Source: Sulfurimonas sp. C5 (GTDB lineage: Bacteria > Campylobacterota > Campylobacteria > Campylobacterales > Sulfurimonadaceae). From it: a stretch of DNA of 64,000 nt. A program made the position numbers and the translations under genes. The stretch lies in NCBI RefSeq assembly GCF_029872055.1, contig NZ_JARXNQ010000001.1, forward strand, positions 310,001-374,000, in the 5' to 3' direction. A model generated the notes under the pieces. The model saw nothing but the letters and a program-made list of their open reading frames with translations, was not told where the DNA came from and searched no databases. Within the stretch, counting starts at the first letter, position 1, and the number at the start of each line of letters is the position of its first letter. Of this stretch, positions 1-7,623 are shown in pieces.

Positions 1-291
1 ATCGGTCTTACTCATGAGCAATGTGACGATGTGTCTATGTGGTTCAAAGACGGAATCAGCGTAGATATCGTTTTCTACAAAGGTGAAGCTATTACGGTAA
101 CTCCTCCTGAAACTATGGAGCTAGTTATTGCTGAAACACCACCAAACTTCAAAGGTGATACTTCAAGTGGAAGTAAAAAACCTGCTACACTTGAGACTGG
201 TGCAGTTATTCAAGTACCTTATCACGTATTAGAAGGTGATACTGTAAAAGTAAACACTGTAGAGTGTGAATACTTAGAAAAAGTAAAATAG
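1..291 (+). CDS. efp: Elongation factor P, C-terminal part (5' end outside window)
   Basis: EF-P binds between the P and E sites of the ribosome and relieves stalling at polyproline stretches. The reading frame is open from base 1 and runs to the TAG at 289-291, so only about the last 96 residues are present. They hold the two C-terminal OB-fold domains. Visible family features are the MWFKDG stretch, the KGDTSSGSKKPATLETGA segment and the closing GDTVKVNT...YLEKVK. The N-terminal domain with the modified lysine loop is missing. The stop codon lies inside a hairpin that probably ends the transcript. Recognition is by clear family resemblance; the ATG and GTG codons inside this frame are internal. 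Confidence 0.95.
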   Translation: MGLTHEQCDDVSMWFKDGISVDIVFYKGEAITVTPPETMELVIAETPPNFKGDTSSGSKKPATLETGAVIQVPYHVLEGDTVKVNTVECEYLEKVK

Positions 292-306
292 GTTTTTCCT
301 ATTTTA
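284..306 (+). terminator. Hairpin overlapping the efp stop codon
   Basis: TAAAATAGG (284-292) and CCTATTTTA (298-306) form a perfect 9-bp stem with a TTTTT loop. The T-rich arm of the stem doubles as the U tract. The efp stop codon is inside the left arm. The stem would also work on the other strand, but no minus-strand gene ends here. Confidence 0.65.
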
Positions 307-356
307 CACCTCTTTAAATAAATCAACTTTCTTACTTCTAATTAAGTCAATTTCAC

Positions 357-362
357 TATAAT
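357..362 (+). promoter_or_regulatory. Candidate -10 element for dnaE
   Basis: A perfect TATAAT lies 38 bases before the preferred TTG start of dnaE, after the efp terminator. No convincing -35 is seen, which is common for sigma-70 promoters in Campylobacterota. Confidence 0.5.
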
Positions 363-400
363 CTCTTTATATATTTTTGCTAAAAATAAAGGTTGTGATT

Positions 401-3400
401 TTGTCAAAATATCCTTTTACTCACTTACATTTACATACTGAATATTCACTGCTTGACGGGGCAAATAAACTGACAAATTTAGTCTCTCGCGTTAAAGAAC
501 TCGGTATGACATCTGTTGCTATGACTGACCACGGTAATATGTTCGGGGCAATCGATTTTTACAAACAGATGAAAGATGCCGGTATTAAACCGATTATCGG
601 AATGGAAGGATATATCCATAACGGTGAGACGATGGATGATAAATCTACAAAACAAAGATTTCATATCTGTCTGTTTGCAAAAAACAGAAAAGGGTATGAG
701 AATCTTATGTATCTTTCTTCTCAAGCATTCATTGAAGGTTTTTACTATTTCCCTCGTATAAACAAACAAGTACTTCGTGAACATTCAGAAGGTATTATTT
801 GTACATCTGCATGTCTGCAAGGTGAAGTAAACTGGCACCTAAACCTTAGTGAAAGAAATCTAAAGTTCGGTGCAAAAGGGTATGATGAAGCAAAAAGAAT
901 TGCCCTTGAATATAAAGAGATTTTCGGAGATGATTTTTATCTTGAAATTATGCGTCACGGTATTGGTGATCAGCTAAACATTGATGAGCAGATCTTACAA
1001 ATTGGTAAAGAGACGGGAATTAAAGTTGTAGCTACAAATGATACCCACTATACATTTCCTGATGATGCACAGTACCATGAAGCGTTTATGTGTATCGGGA
1101 TGAATAAACTTTACGATGATCCAAACCGTATGCGTCACTCTGTTCACGAATTTTACATCAAATCACCAGAACAGATGGCAAGACTGTTTGCAGATATCCC
1201 GGAAGCCTTGGTACATACGCAGGAGATCGTAGATAAATGTGAAGAGTTTGAGCCGATCGTAAAAACTCCGACGCCTCCAAACTTCAAGTTTACAAAAGAG
1301 TATGCAAAAGAGGAAGGCTTAAACATTGACTTTCCAGATGATGCACCATTATCGGCAGATGCTAGTGACGATGAGAAGAAAAAGTGGCTTAGTGCTGCGG
1401 ATAAAAACGATGCAGAATACTTTGCATACAAATGTAGGGAAGGGCTTGAAAAGCGTTTAGAGATAGTTCCAAGCGAACGTCATCAAGAGTATAAAGATCG
1501 TTTGGAATTTGAGATAGATGTTATCAACTCTATGAAGTTCCCAGGGTATATGATGATCGTTTGGGACTTCGTAAAAGAAGCGAAAAAAATGGGAGTAGCC
1601 GTTGGTCCTGGACGTGGTTCCGCTGCCGGTTCGTTAGTTGCGTATGCCTTAGAGATCACAGACATCGATCCGATGAAATACGATTTGCTCTTTGAGCGTT
1701 TCTTGAACCCGGAACGTGTATCTATGCCCGATATTGATATGGACTTTATGCAGGCTCGCCGTGGGGAAGTTATTGATTATGTAACTCGTAAATACGGGCG
1801 TAATCAGGTGGCTCAGATCATTACTTTTGGTTCGCTCTTAGCTAAAGGAGTTATCCGTGATGTTGCCCGTGTACTTGATATGCCCCTTTCTCAAGCAGAT
1901 AAAATGGCAAAACTTATCCCTGATGAACTTGGGATTACCCTTAACGGAAAACAAAAGGGTGGAGAGTTTAAAGATGGAGCTTTCCAAAAAGAACCGAAGC
2001 TTCGTGAACTTATAGATACAGATACACAAGCTGCTCGTGTTTGGGAATTTGCTAAAAAACTTGAAGGTCTCAAACGTAACTCCGGGATGCACGCTGCAGG
2101 TGTTGTTATCTCGAATGAGGAACTTTGGAAAAAAACACCTATCTATAAGCCATCGGGAGAAGATACTTTTGTTACTCAGTACTCGCTGAACTATATGGAA
2201 GATGTTGACCTAATTAAATTCGACTTCTTAGGTCTTAAAACTCTTGATGTAATCGACAATGCAAAAAAACTTGTAAAACTGCGTTACGGGCGTGAGGTTG
2301 ATTGGACACAGATCGATGAAAACGATCCAAAAGTGTACGAGATGATTCAAACGGGTAATACGATTGGAATGTTCCAGATAGAGTCTTCTGGTATGCAAGA
2401 CCTTAATAAACGCCTAAAACCTTCAAACTTTGAGGACTTGATCGCCGTTCTTGCACTTTATCGTCCAGGACCGATGGAATCGGGGATGTTGGATGACTTT
2501 ATTGAGCGTAAACATGGAAGAAAAGAAGTTTACTATCCATTTGAAGAGGTAAGTTTCGACATCTTAAAAGATACTCTTGAACCTACATACGGGATGATCG
2601 TATATCAAGAACAGGTTATGCAGATTGTACAAACGGTTGGGGGATTAAGTCTTGGCGGTGCGGATATCGTTCGTCGTGCCATGGGTAAGAAAAAAGTTGA
2701 AGAGATGGATAAATTTAACCGAATCTTCTCAGAAGGTGCTCAAAAGCTTGGACTTGATTATAATAAAGCAAGTGAACTGTTTAAACTGATCGAAAAATTT
2801 GCGGGATACGGTTTCAATAAATCTCACTCTGCAGCATACGCAATGGTAACGTTCCAAACGGCATGGCTGAAAACTTACTATCCAAATGAGTTTATGGCGG
2901 CACTTTTAACTTCTGATAAGGACAATACCGAAAAAGTTGTCCGTTATATTGATGAACTTAAACGTATGGGGATTGAGCTTGGGCCTCCTGATATTTGTGA
3001 CTCACTGTTAGAATTCTCTGCAATCGAGAAAGAAGGGCAGGATATTGTTCTTTTTGGACTTGGTGCGATTAAAGGCGTTGGTGGCTCTGCAATTCAATCA
3101 ATGCTTGCTGAACGTCGTGAAAACGGGGATTATAAATCTCTGCAGGATTTTGTAAATAGAATCGACCCTGCAAAAGTAAATAAGCGTGTAATTGAGAGTG
3201 CCATAAAAGCAGGAGCATTTGACAGATATGGATATTCAAGAAAAGCTCTTTTAGATCAGATTGAAGAGATAGTAGAAACTGCTAAGAAAGCTAATGAGGC
3301 AAGAAAAAATGCCATGGGTTCTCTTTTTGGTGATGATGCCGAGATTACAACGGTTGAATTAAAACTCACTAACTCTGATGAGTATGAGTTAAAAGAGATA

Positions 3401-4024
3401 TTAGAGTTTGAAAAAGATACTTTAGGTTTTTATGTATCAGGTCATCCAATGGACAGTTACCGTGAAGAGCTTGATAAACTTACCTATTCACTCTCTTCTG
3501 AGATTGAGTCAATTAAAGACGGTTCATTTGCGATCTTTATCGGTAAAGTGGAAGAGATCCAAAAGAAGATCTCTAAAAAGGGGAATCCTTTTGGGATTGT
3601 AAGTCTTATGGACTTCCATGGAAATATCGACATGATGCTTTTTGAGGATAAACTCAAAGAGCTTGAAGAGATGGACCTAGAAGAGCCTGTGGCATTTAAA
3701 GTGAAAATTACCCATACGGAGATGTTTACCCGTATAGGTGTAACAAAGCTGATGTCGCTTAAAGAGGCGAAAAAAGAGTGTAAAAAAGTAAAAACAGAAA
3801 TTCAGGAAGTACCGCTTGAACCTATCAATCTAGCAGTAAAATTGAGTGAAAAAACAGATGTACTTGAAAATCTTTATACTTTAATCAGACAAAATCCTGG
3901 AAACAGAGAACTCAAAGTAACAATTGTTTCAAAGCTGCATAATGTAGTAATAGACTCTTCGATCAGAGTTAGTACTTCGCTTATCTCTGCGCTTGAAGGC
4001 AATGAAAATATAGATATTATATAA
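401..4024 (+). CDS. dnaE: DNA polymerase III subunit alpha
   Basis: This is the catalytic subunit of the replicative DNA polymerase. The N-terminal PHP domain starts at FTHLHLHTEYSLLDGA. The polymerase active-site aspartates sit in PDIDMDF at about residues 443-449. The GPGRGSAAGSLVAY and NKSHSAAYAMVTFQTAWLK segments are typical of the family, and an OB fold lies near the C terminus. I chose the TTG at 401 over the upstream TTG at 377 and GTG at 395. AAAGG at 388-392 is 8 bases before 401, and the protein then begins MSKYPFTHLHLHTEYS as in relatives. At about 1207 residues it is of normal length. No sign of damage. Confidence 0.96.
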   Translation: MSKYPFTHLHLHTEYSLLDGANKLTNLVSRVKELGMTSVAMTDHGNMFGAIDFYKQMKDAGIKPIIGMEGYIHNGETMDDKSTKQRFHICLFAKNRKGYENLMYLSSQAFIEGFYYFPRINKQVLREHSEGIICTSACLQGEVNWHLNLSERNLKFGAKGYDEAKRIALEYKEIFGDDFYLEIMRHGIGDQLNIDEQILQIGKETGIKVVATNDTHYTFPDDAQYHEAFMCIGMNKLYDDPNRMRHSVHEFYIKSPEQMARLFADIPEALVHTQEIVDKCEEFEPIVKTPTPPNFKFTKEYAKEEGLNIDFPDDAPLSADASDDEKKKWLSAADKNDAEYFAYKCREGLEKRLEIVPSERHQEYKDRLEFEIDVINSMKFPGYMMIVWDFVKEAKKMGVAVGPGRGSAAGSLVAYALEITDIDPMKYDLLFERFLNPERVSMPDIDMDFMQARRGEVIDYVTRKYGRNQVAQIITFGSLLAKGVIRDVARVLDMPLSQADKMAKLIPDELGITLNGKQKGGEFKDGAFQKEPKLRELIDTDTQAARVWEFAKKLEGLKRNSGMHAAGVVISNEELWKKTPIYKPSGEDTFVTQYSLNYMEDVDLIKFDFLGLKTLDVIDNAKKLVKLRYGREVDWTQIDENDPKVYEMIQTGNTIGMFQIESSGMQDLNKRLKPSNFEDLIAVLALYRPGPMESGMLDDFIERKHGRKEVYYPFEEVSFDILKDTLEPTYGMIVYQEQVMQIVQTVGGLSLGGADIVRRAMGKKKVEEMDKFNRIFSEGAQKLGLDYNKASELFKLIEKFAGYGFNKSHSAAYAMVTFQTAWLKTYYPNEFMAALLTSDKDNTEKVVRYIDELKRMGIELGPPDICDSLLEFSAIEKEGQDIVLFGLGAIKGVGGSAIQSMLAERRENGDYKSLQDFVNRIDPAKVNKRVIESAIKAGAFDRYGYSRKALLDQIEEIVETAKKANEARKNAMGSLFGDDAEITTVELKLTNSDEYELKEILEFEKDTLGFYVSGHPMDSYREELDKLTYSLSSEIESIKDGSFAIFIGKVEEIQKKISKKGNPFGIVSLMDFHGNIDMMLFEDKLKELEEMDLEEPVAFKVKITHTEMFTRIGVTKLMSLKEAKKECKKVKTEIQEVPLEPINLAVKLSEKTDVLENLYTLIRQNPGNRELKVTIVSKLHNVVIDSSIRVSTSLISALEGNENIDII

Positions 4025-4040
4025 AAAAAGCCGTCTCACA

Positions 4041-4057
4041 TTGGCATATTTCTTGCA
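4041..4057 (+). promoter_or_regulatory. Sigma-54 (RpoN) promoter, -24/-12
   Basis: TTGGCATATTTCTTGCA has GG at 4043-4044 and GC at 4055-4056 with exactly 10 bases between them. That matches the RpoN consensus TTGGCAC-N5-TTGC at nearly every informative position. The predicted transcription start is near 4068, one base before the ATG of the next gene. In this phylum sigma-54 mainly serves flagellar genes and is activated through FlgS/FlgR; flgS lies about 1.9 kb downstream. Confidence 0.75.
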
Positions 4058-4068
4058 TCTCTATTTTT

Positions 4069-4635
4069 ATGGAAGAAGAAGAGTATAAATTAGATAAATA
4101 TGAGAGTTTTTTAGGTGAAGTAAAAAGTGATGGCGGGCACTGGGAGAAGATAAAAAAGCGTACAGCTACTCTCTTTCAAGTACTTATGGATGGTGACTTA
4201 CGGGAGCTTGTCTTTGTACTCAACCATTATCCACAGTATATAGAGATAGTGTGTGAACATTTCCGATATCTTTATAATTATTCAGAACAAAGCGCTGACA
4301 TTTTTGCAGCAAGCAAACTATTATGGATGAGTACTGAGTATCACCAAAAACAGTTTGTACGCAATCTAGTACGAAAATTACCAAAACTTGATGAAGATAA
4401 CTCTTCACAAATAAAAGAGTTATTTGATTCGCTCAAAACAAATCAGGAACGTATTCATCCTATTATTATCGGATACTACAAGTCCCAGCTAGAACACTAT
4501 TTACAAAACGCATCTTTGCATATTTTACAGAAGAAAATTCTGCAAAAGAATGCATCTGAGCTGATTGGAGATAACAGCTACGACTTTAGTGCAAATGACC
4601 GCGATGCCAATTTGGATATTCCCTATATGATGTAA
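4069..4635 (+). CDS. Unknown protein under a sigma-54 promoter
   Basis: I do not recognise the family. The 188-residue product is soluble, mostly helical by appearance and charged, with no signal peptide or membrane segment. The N terminus is very acidic (MEEEEYKLDKYE). Aromatic residues cluster in the middle (HFRYLYNYSEQS, LLWMSTEYHQKQF). The ATG at 4069 has no Shine-Dalgarno sequence. The sigma-54 promoter just upstream would start transcription about one base before it, so the mRNA may be leaderless. The next in-frame Met is at residue 40, which would remove much of the protein. Promoter type and the nearby flgS suggest a motility-linked role, but this is only inference. Confidence 0.75.
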   Translation: MEEEEYKLDKYESFLGEVKSDGGHWEKIKKRTATLFQVLMDGDLRELVFVLNHYPQYIEIVCEHFRYLYNYSEQSADIFAASKLLWMSTEYHQKQFVRNLVRKLPKLDEDNSSQIKELFDSLKTNQERIHPIIIGYYKSQLEHYLQNASLHILQKKILQKNASELIGDNSYDFSANDRDANLDIPYMM

Positions 4636-4651
4636 TGATTACTGATGTTTT

Positions 4652-4660
4652 TGGTACAAT
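4652..4660 (+). promoter_or_regulatory. Extended -10 candidate for apeB-flgS
   Basis: TGG directly followed by TACAAT (4655-4660) gives an extended -10 (TGn-TACAAT), 31 bases before the apeB ATG. It would drive the two-gene unit apeB-flgS. Confidence 0.45.
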
Positions 4661-4691
4661 ATCGTATCTATTTAGTATATAAAGGTTTATA

Positions 4692-5954
4692 ATGACCAAA
4701 CAAGATTTTAATGAAGGACTTTTAGGTTTTCTAGATGCTTCACCTACACCGTTTCATGCAACTCAAAATATGGCTGGAATGTTTGCAAATGCAGGTTTTA
4801 TAGAACTTAATGAAAAAGATAAATGGAGCCTTGAAGCCGGGAAAAAGTATTTTGTAACTAGAAATGATTCTTCGATCATCGCTTTTACATATCCTAAAAA
4901 TGAAAAAGAGTATTTACTTGTTGGCGCCCATACAGATTCACCAAATCTAAAACTCAAACCAAATCCAATCATTAAAGATTTTGAAGTAGTTAGATTTGCA
5001 GTCGAACCTTACGGAGGCTTATTATTAAATCCTTGGTTTGACCGTGATTTAGGTCTTGCCGGAAGAATTAACTACAGTGATACATCCAAAAAGATACAAA
5101 GTGTTCTTATAGACATCAAAAAAGCTATCGCTATGATCCCTTCACTTGCTATTCATCTTGATGATAAAGCAAATAAAGAGAGAACAGTGAATAAGCAAAC
5201 AGATATTTCCCCTGTATTGACTTGTAACGGTGAATTTGATTTTGATATATTTATTAAAAAAGAGCTCGAAAAATTAGGCATAATGGATGTTGAAGAGATA
5301 TTTGCACATGAACTCAGCCTGTACGATGTACAAAATGCTTCGTATATAGGACTTGAAGATGACTTTATAGCAAGTGCAAGGTTAGATAATTTACTCTCTT
5401 GTTATGTTGGAATGCTGAGTATTTGCAGTATTGCCGATGATAAACCTATGATCTTCATTGCAAATGATCACGAAGAGGTTGGAAGTGATTCAACAAGCGG
5501 AGCAGGGGGAAATTTCTTAGAAGCAACTCTTAAAAGAATGTTCCCAAGCCATGAAGAGTATATGGCAATGGTAAGAAGTTCTATGATGATTAGTGCCGAC
5601 AATGCGCATGCTATCCATCCAAACTATCCGGACAGGCACGATGAGAGACACACTCCTTTTATCAATAAAGGTGTTGTAATCAAAGTAAATTCAAACCAAA
5701 GATACGCTTCAAATGCGACAACAATTGCAAATTTTTTAGCAAATGCAAAAGAGGCAAACGAACCTATCCAAAAGTTTGTGACACGCAGTGACATGGGATG
5801 TGGTTCAACTATAGGTCCAATTACGGCAACTCGTATAGGTATAGATACTATCGATATAGGACTTCCTACTTGGGGTATGCATTCTATCCGTGAGATGGCG
5901 GGAAGTGACGATGCATACAGTTTATATAATATTTTAGTAGGGTTTAAAATCTAA
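4692..5954 (+). CDS. apeB: M18 family aminopeptidase
   Basis: A cytosolic dinuclear-zinc aminopeptidase that removes N-terminal residues from peptides. Metal and catalytic motifs of family M18 are present: GAHTDSP near residue 80, NPWFDRDLGLAGR, NDHEEVGSDSTSGAGG, SADNAHAIHPNYPDRHDERHTP (metal ligands in this region), and the C-terminal TWGMHSIREM with the last histidine ligand. The length of 420 residues is normal. The ATG at 4692 follows AAAGG. Its stop overlaps the flgS start by one base (TAATG), so the two genes are very probably cotranscribed. M18 bacterial genes are variously named apeA, apeB or pepC, so the symbol is approximate. Confidence 0.9.
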   Translation: MTKQDFNEGLLGFLDASPTPFHATQNMAGMFANAGFIELNEKDKWSLEAGKKYFVTRNDSSIIAFTYPKNEKEYLLVGAHTDSPNLKLKPNPIIKDFEVVRFAVEPYGGLLLNPWFDRDLGLAGRINYSDTSKKIQSVLIDIKKAIAMIPSLAIHLDDKANKERTVNKQTDISPVLTCNGEFDFDIFIKKELEKLGIMDVEEIFAHELSLYDVQNASYIGLEDDFIASARLDNLLSCYVGMLSICSIADDKPMIFIANDHEEVGSDSTSGAGGNFLEATLKRMFPSHEEYMAMVRSSMMISADNAHAIHPNYPDRHDERHTPFINKGVVIKVNSNQRYASNATTIANFLANAKEANEPIQKFVTRSDMGCGSTIGPITATRIGIDTIDIGLPTWGMHSIREMAGSDDAYSLYNILVGFKI

Positions 5955-6943
5955 TGAGTGAGAGCATTACGGTAGAAGAACTCAATCTTTTAATTGAGCA
6001 GACCTATAAGGTTGAAAACGAGTTTAATGAACTTAAAGCCTCGTATGAACATCTGCAAAATACCGTTGAGAAAGTTGTTGAGTTTTTACCGAATGCTATT
6101 TGGATTTTAAATGACGATAACACCGTCTTCTTACAAAACTCAAAAGCAAGAGAGTTATGGAGTCTTTTAAAGCTTATCGAATATCAAGAGGATGATTATG
6201 AGATCCAGTTTGAAAACCGCTCTTACATTGTCAAAAGTTCTACATATAAAGACAAAATGATGCTCAGTGCTACCGATATAACGGAGCAAAAGAGAAAAGA
6301 GAACCTGGCTACTATGGGACAGATGGCTGCGCACCTTTCCCATGAGATCCGTAATCCTATCGGTGCTATCTCTTTAATGAGTTCAACTCTTAAAAAGAGA
6401 GTAATTCCGGAAAATATCCCCATTGTTGAAGAGATTCAAAAATCTGTTTATAGAATCGATCGAATCATCAAAGCGACTCTTATGTTCTCTAAAGGGATCG
6501 ATGTTAAAAAGAAAAGATTTCACTTTAGTGAATTACGCCAATCTATAGATATGGCTATAGATTATTACGGATACTCTAAAGAGATTACTTTCGTTTTTCC
6601 AGAAAACCAGATAGAACTTGACGGTGACAGGGATCTTTTAGAGATGTTGTTTATCAATTTTATTGCTAATGCAATTGATGCAATAGAAGAGGATGAAAAC
6701 GAAAGCGGTAGAATAGAGATAAATTACACACAAGATCCAAAATACCATAGGTTCCAAATATGCGATACAGGTGTAGCGATCCCTGATGAAGACAATCTTT
6801 TTGAAGCTTTTAAAAGTACAAAAGTAAAAGGGAACGGTCTGGGTCTTGTATTGTCTAAACAGATTGCACAAGCACATGGCGGAGATGTTAATTTCATAAA
6901 GGGTGAGAAAAAAATATTTGAGGTTACACTTTTAAAACATTAA
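5954..6943 (+). CDS. flgS: FlgS-type sensor histidine kinase of the flagellar sigma-54 regulon
   Basis: A cytoplasmic histidine kinase without membrane segments. An N-terminal coiled coil (about residues 5-40) is followed by a PAS-like segment (EFLPNAIWILNDDNTVF). The H box HLSHEIRNPIGA has its histidine at about residue 130. An N box (NFIANAIDAIEED) and G boxes (CDTGVAIPDE, GNGLGLVLS) lie near 235-300. The layout and the MAAHLSHEIRNPIGAISL stretch match FlgS of Campylobacter and Helicobacter. That kinase phosphorylates FlgR to activate RpoN-dependent rod and hook genes. The partner flgR is not in the window. Sigma-54 promoters occur 1.9 kb upstream and directly downstream, which supports the call. 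Confidence 0.85.
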   Translation: MSESITVEELNLLIEQTYKVENEFNELKASYEHLQNTVEKVVEFLPNAIWILNDDNTVFLQNSKARELWSLLKLIEYQEDDYEIQFENRSYIVKSSTYKDKMMLSATDITEQKRKENLATMGQMAAHLSHEIRNPIGAISLMSSTLKKRVIPENIPIVEEIQKSVYRIDRIIKATLMFSKGIDVKKKRFHFSELRQSIDMAIDYYGYSKEITFVFPENQIELDGDRDLLEMLFINFIANAIDAIEEDENESGRIEINYTQDPKYHRFQICDTGVAIPDEDNLFEAFKSTKVKGNGLGLVLSKQIAQAHGGDVNFIKGEKKIFEVTLLKH

Positions 6944-6944
6944 A

Positions 6945-6961
6945 TTGGAATAACTTTTGCT
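6945..6961 (+). promoter_or_regulatory. Sigma-54 (RpoN) promoter, -24/-12
   Basis: TTGGAATAACTTTTGCT has GG at 6947-6948 and GC at 6959-6960 with the required 10-base gap, and TTTTGCT around -12 fits the consensus. Transcription would start near 6972, leaving a leader of about 26 bases that carries a GGAG ribosome site before the ATG at 6998. It begins directly after the flgS stop codon. Confidence 0.8.
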
Positions 6962-6997
6962 AATACTTCTTAGAAAATATTTTTATGGAGTATTTCG

Positions 6998-7318
6998 ATG
7001 CCGATTATCGATGAAAAAATTCTTTATCTTTTAGATTATGTAAAGATAGACAGTGTTTCGATTGAGTGTCATTTTAAATGTAAAGAAACAAACAAAGAGG
7101 TTGTCTCTGAAGTTGCATTTGAACCATATGACGGCAAGATAGAGATCACATGGAAAGATATTTTATTACATCCAATAGAATCTTATAATAGATATTATCA
7201 CACTCCAATTGTAATTTATTCTCATGATACACATGATACAATTATCTTAAAAGCATTTAAAAAAGTTGCAAATAAATTCAGATGGAATCCTGAAAAAATG
7301 CAATATGTTTGCCGTTAA
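6998..7318 (+). CDS. Small unknown protein under a sigma-54 promoter
   Basis: This 106-residue protein has no signal peptide or membrane segment and I do not recognise its family. It contains a beta-rich, PilZ-sized central part (SIECHFKCKETNKEVVSEVAF and EPYDGKIEITWKDILLHP), two cysteines near the start and one near the C terminus. GGAG at 6987-6990 sits 7 bases before the ATG. The upstream sigma-54 promoter and adjacency to flgS make membership in the flagellar RpoN regulon likely, either as a structural accessory or as a regulator. This inference rests on context only. Confidence 0.8.
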   Translation: MPIIDEKILYLLDYVKIDSVSIECHFKCKETNKEVVSEVAFEPYDGKIEITWKDILLHPIESYNRYYHTPIVIYSHDTHDTIILKAFKKVANKFRWNPEKMQYVCR

Positions 7319-7623
7319 TTTGGCATACTTCTACTTATAGTTCTTCTCAATTTTTAACATTTTAAGTTATCACAATATAACATAACACATTTTTATTAGA
7401 TTTTATTAATCTCCCTATAATTCAGGCTCTAGAGTATATTTTTATTATTAATTGCTATAACTATTATAAGAATTATTAAAGTGGTTATCACATAACTATC
7501 ACATCAAAAAGATTGAAATAGTAAAAAATGTGATATATAAGAAAATCTTACTTCTTTAAAGTTTAATTAAATAATTAAATGTAATACTAGCCTTGAACTT
7601 TAATTAAGGGGAGAAAACAGAGA
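7319..7623 (+). promoter_or_regulatory. Long AT-rich control region upstream of the multihaem cytochrome, with TATCACA repeats
   Basis: About 305 bases without a gene. The heptamer TATCACA occurs at 7368-7374, 7486-7492 and 7497-7503, and once inverted (TGTGATA) at 7529-7535. The 7486 and 7497 copies are 11 bases apart, one helical turn, which is the spacing of tandem sites for OmpR/ArcA-type response regulators. A weak -10 (TAATAC, 7582-7587) and a strong ribosome site (AAGGGGAG, 7606-7613) precede the gene at 7624. No RNA gene is recognised here. Confidence 0.5.

Noticed and set aside
7319-7337. TTTGGCATACTTCTACTTA looked like another sigma-54 promoter
   Set aside because: GG is present, but the -12 GC is CT, and the next gene is almost 300 bases away.
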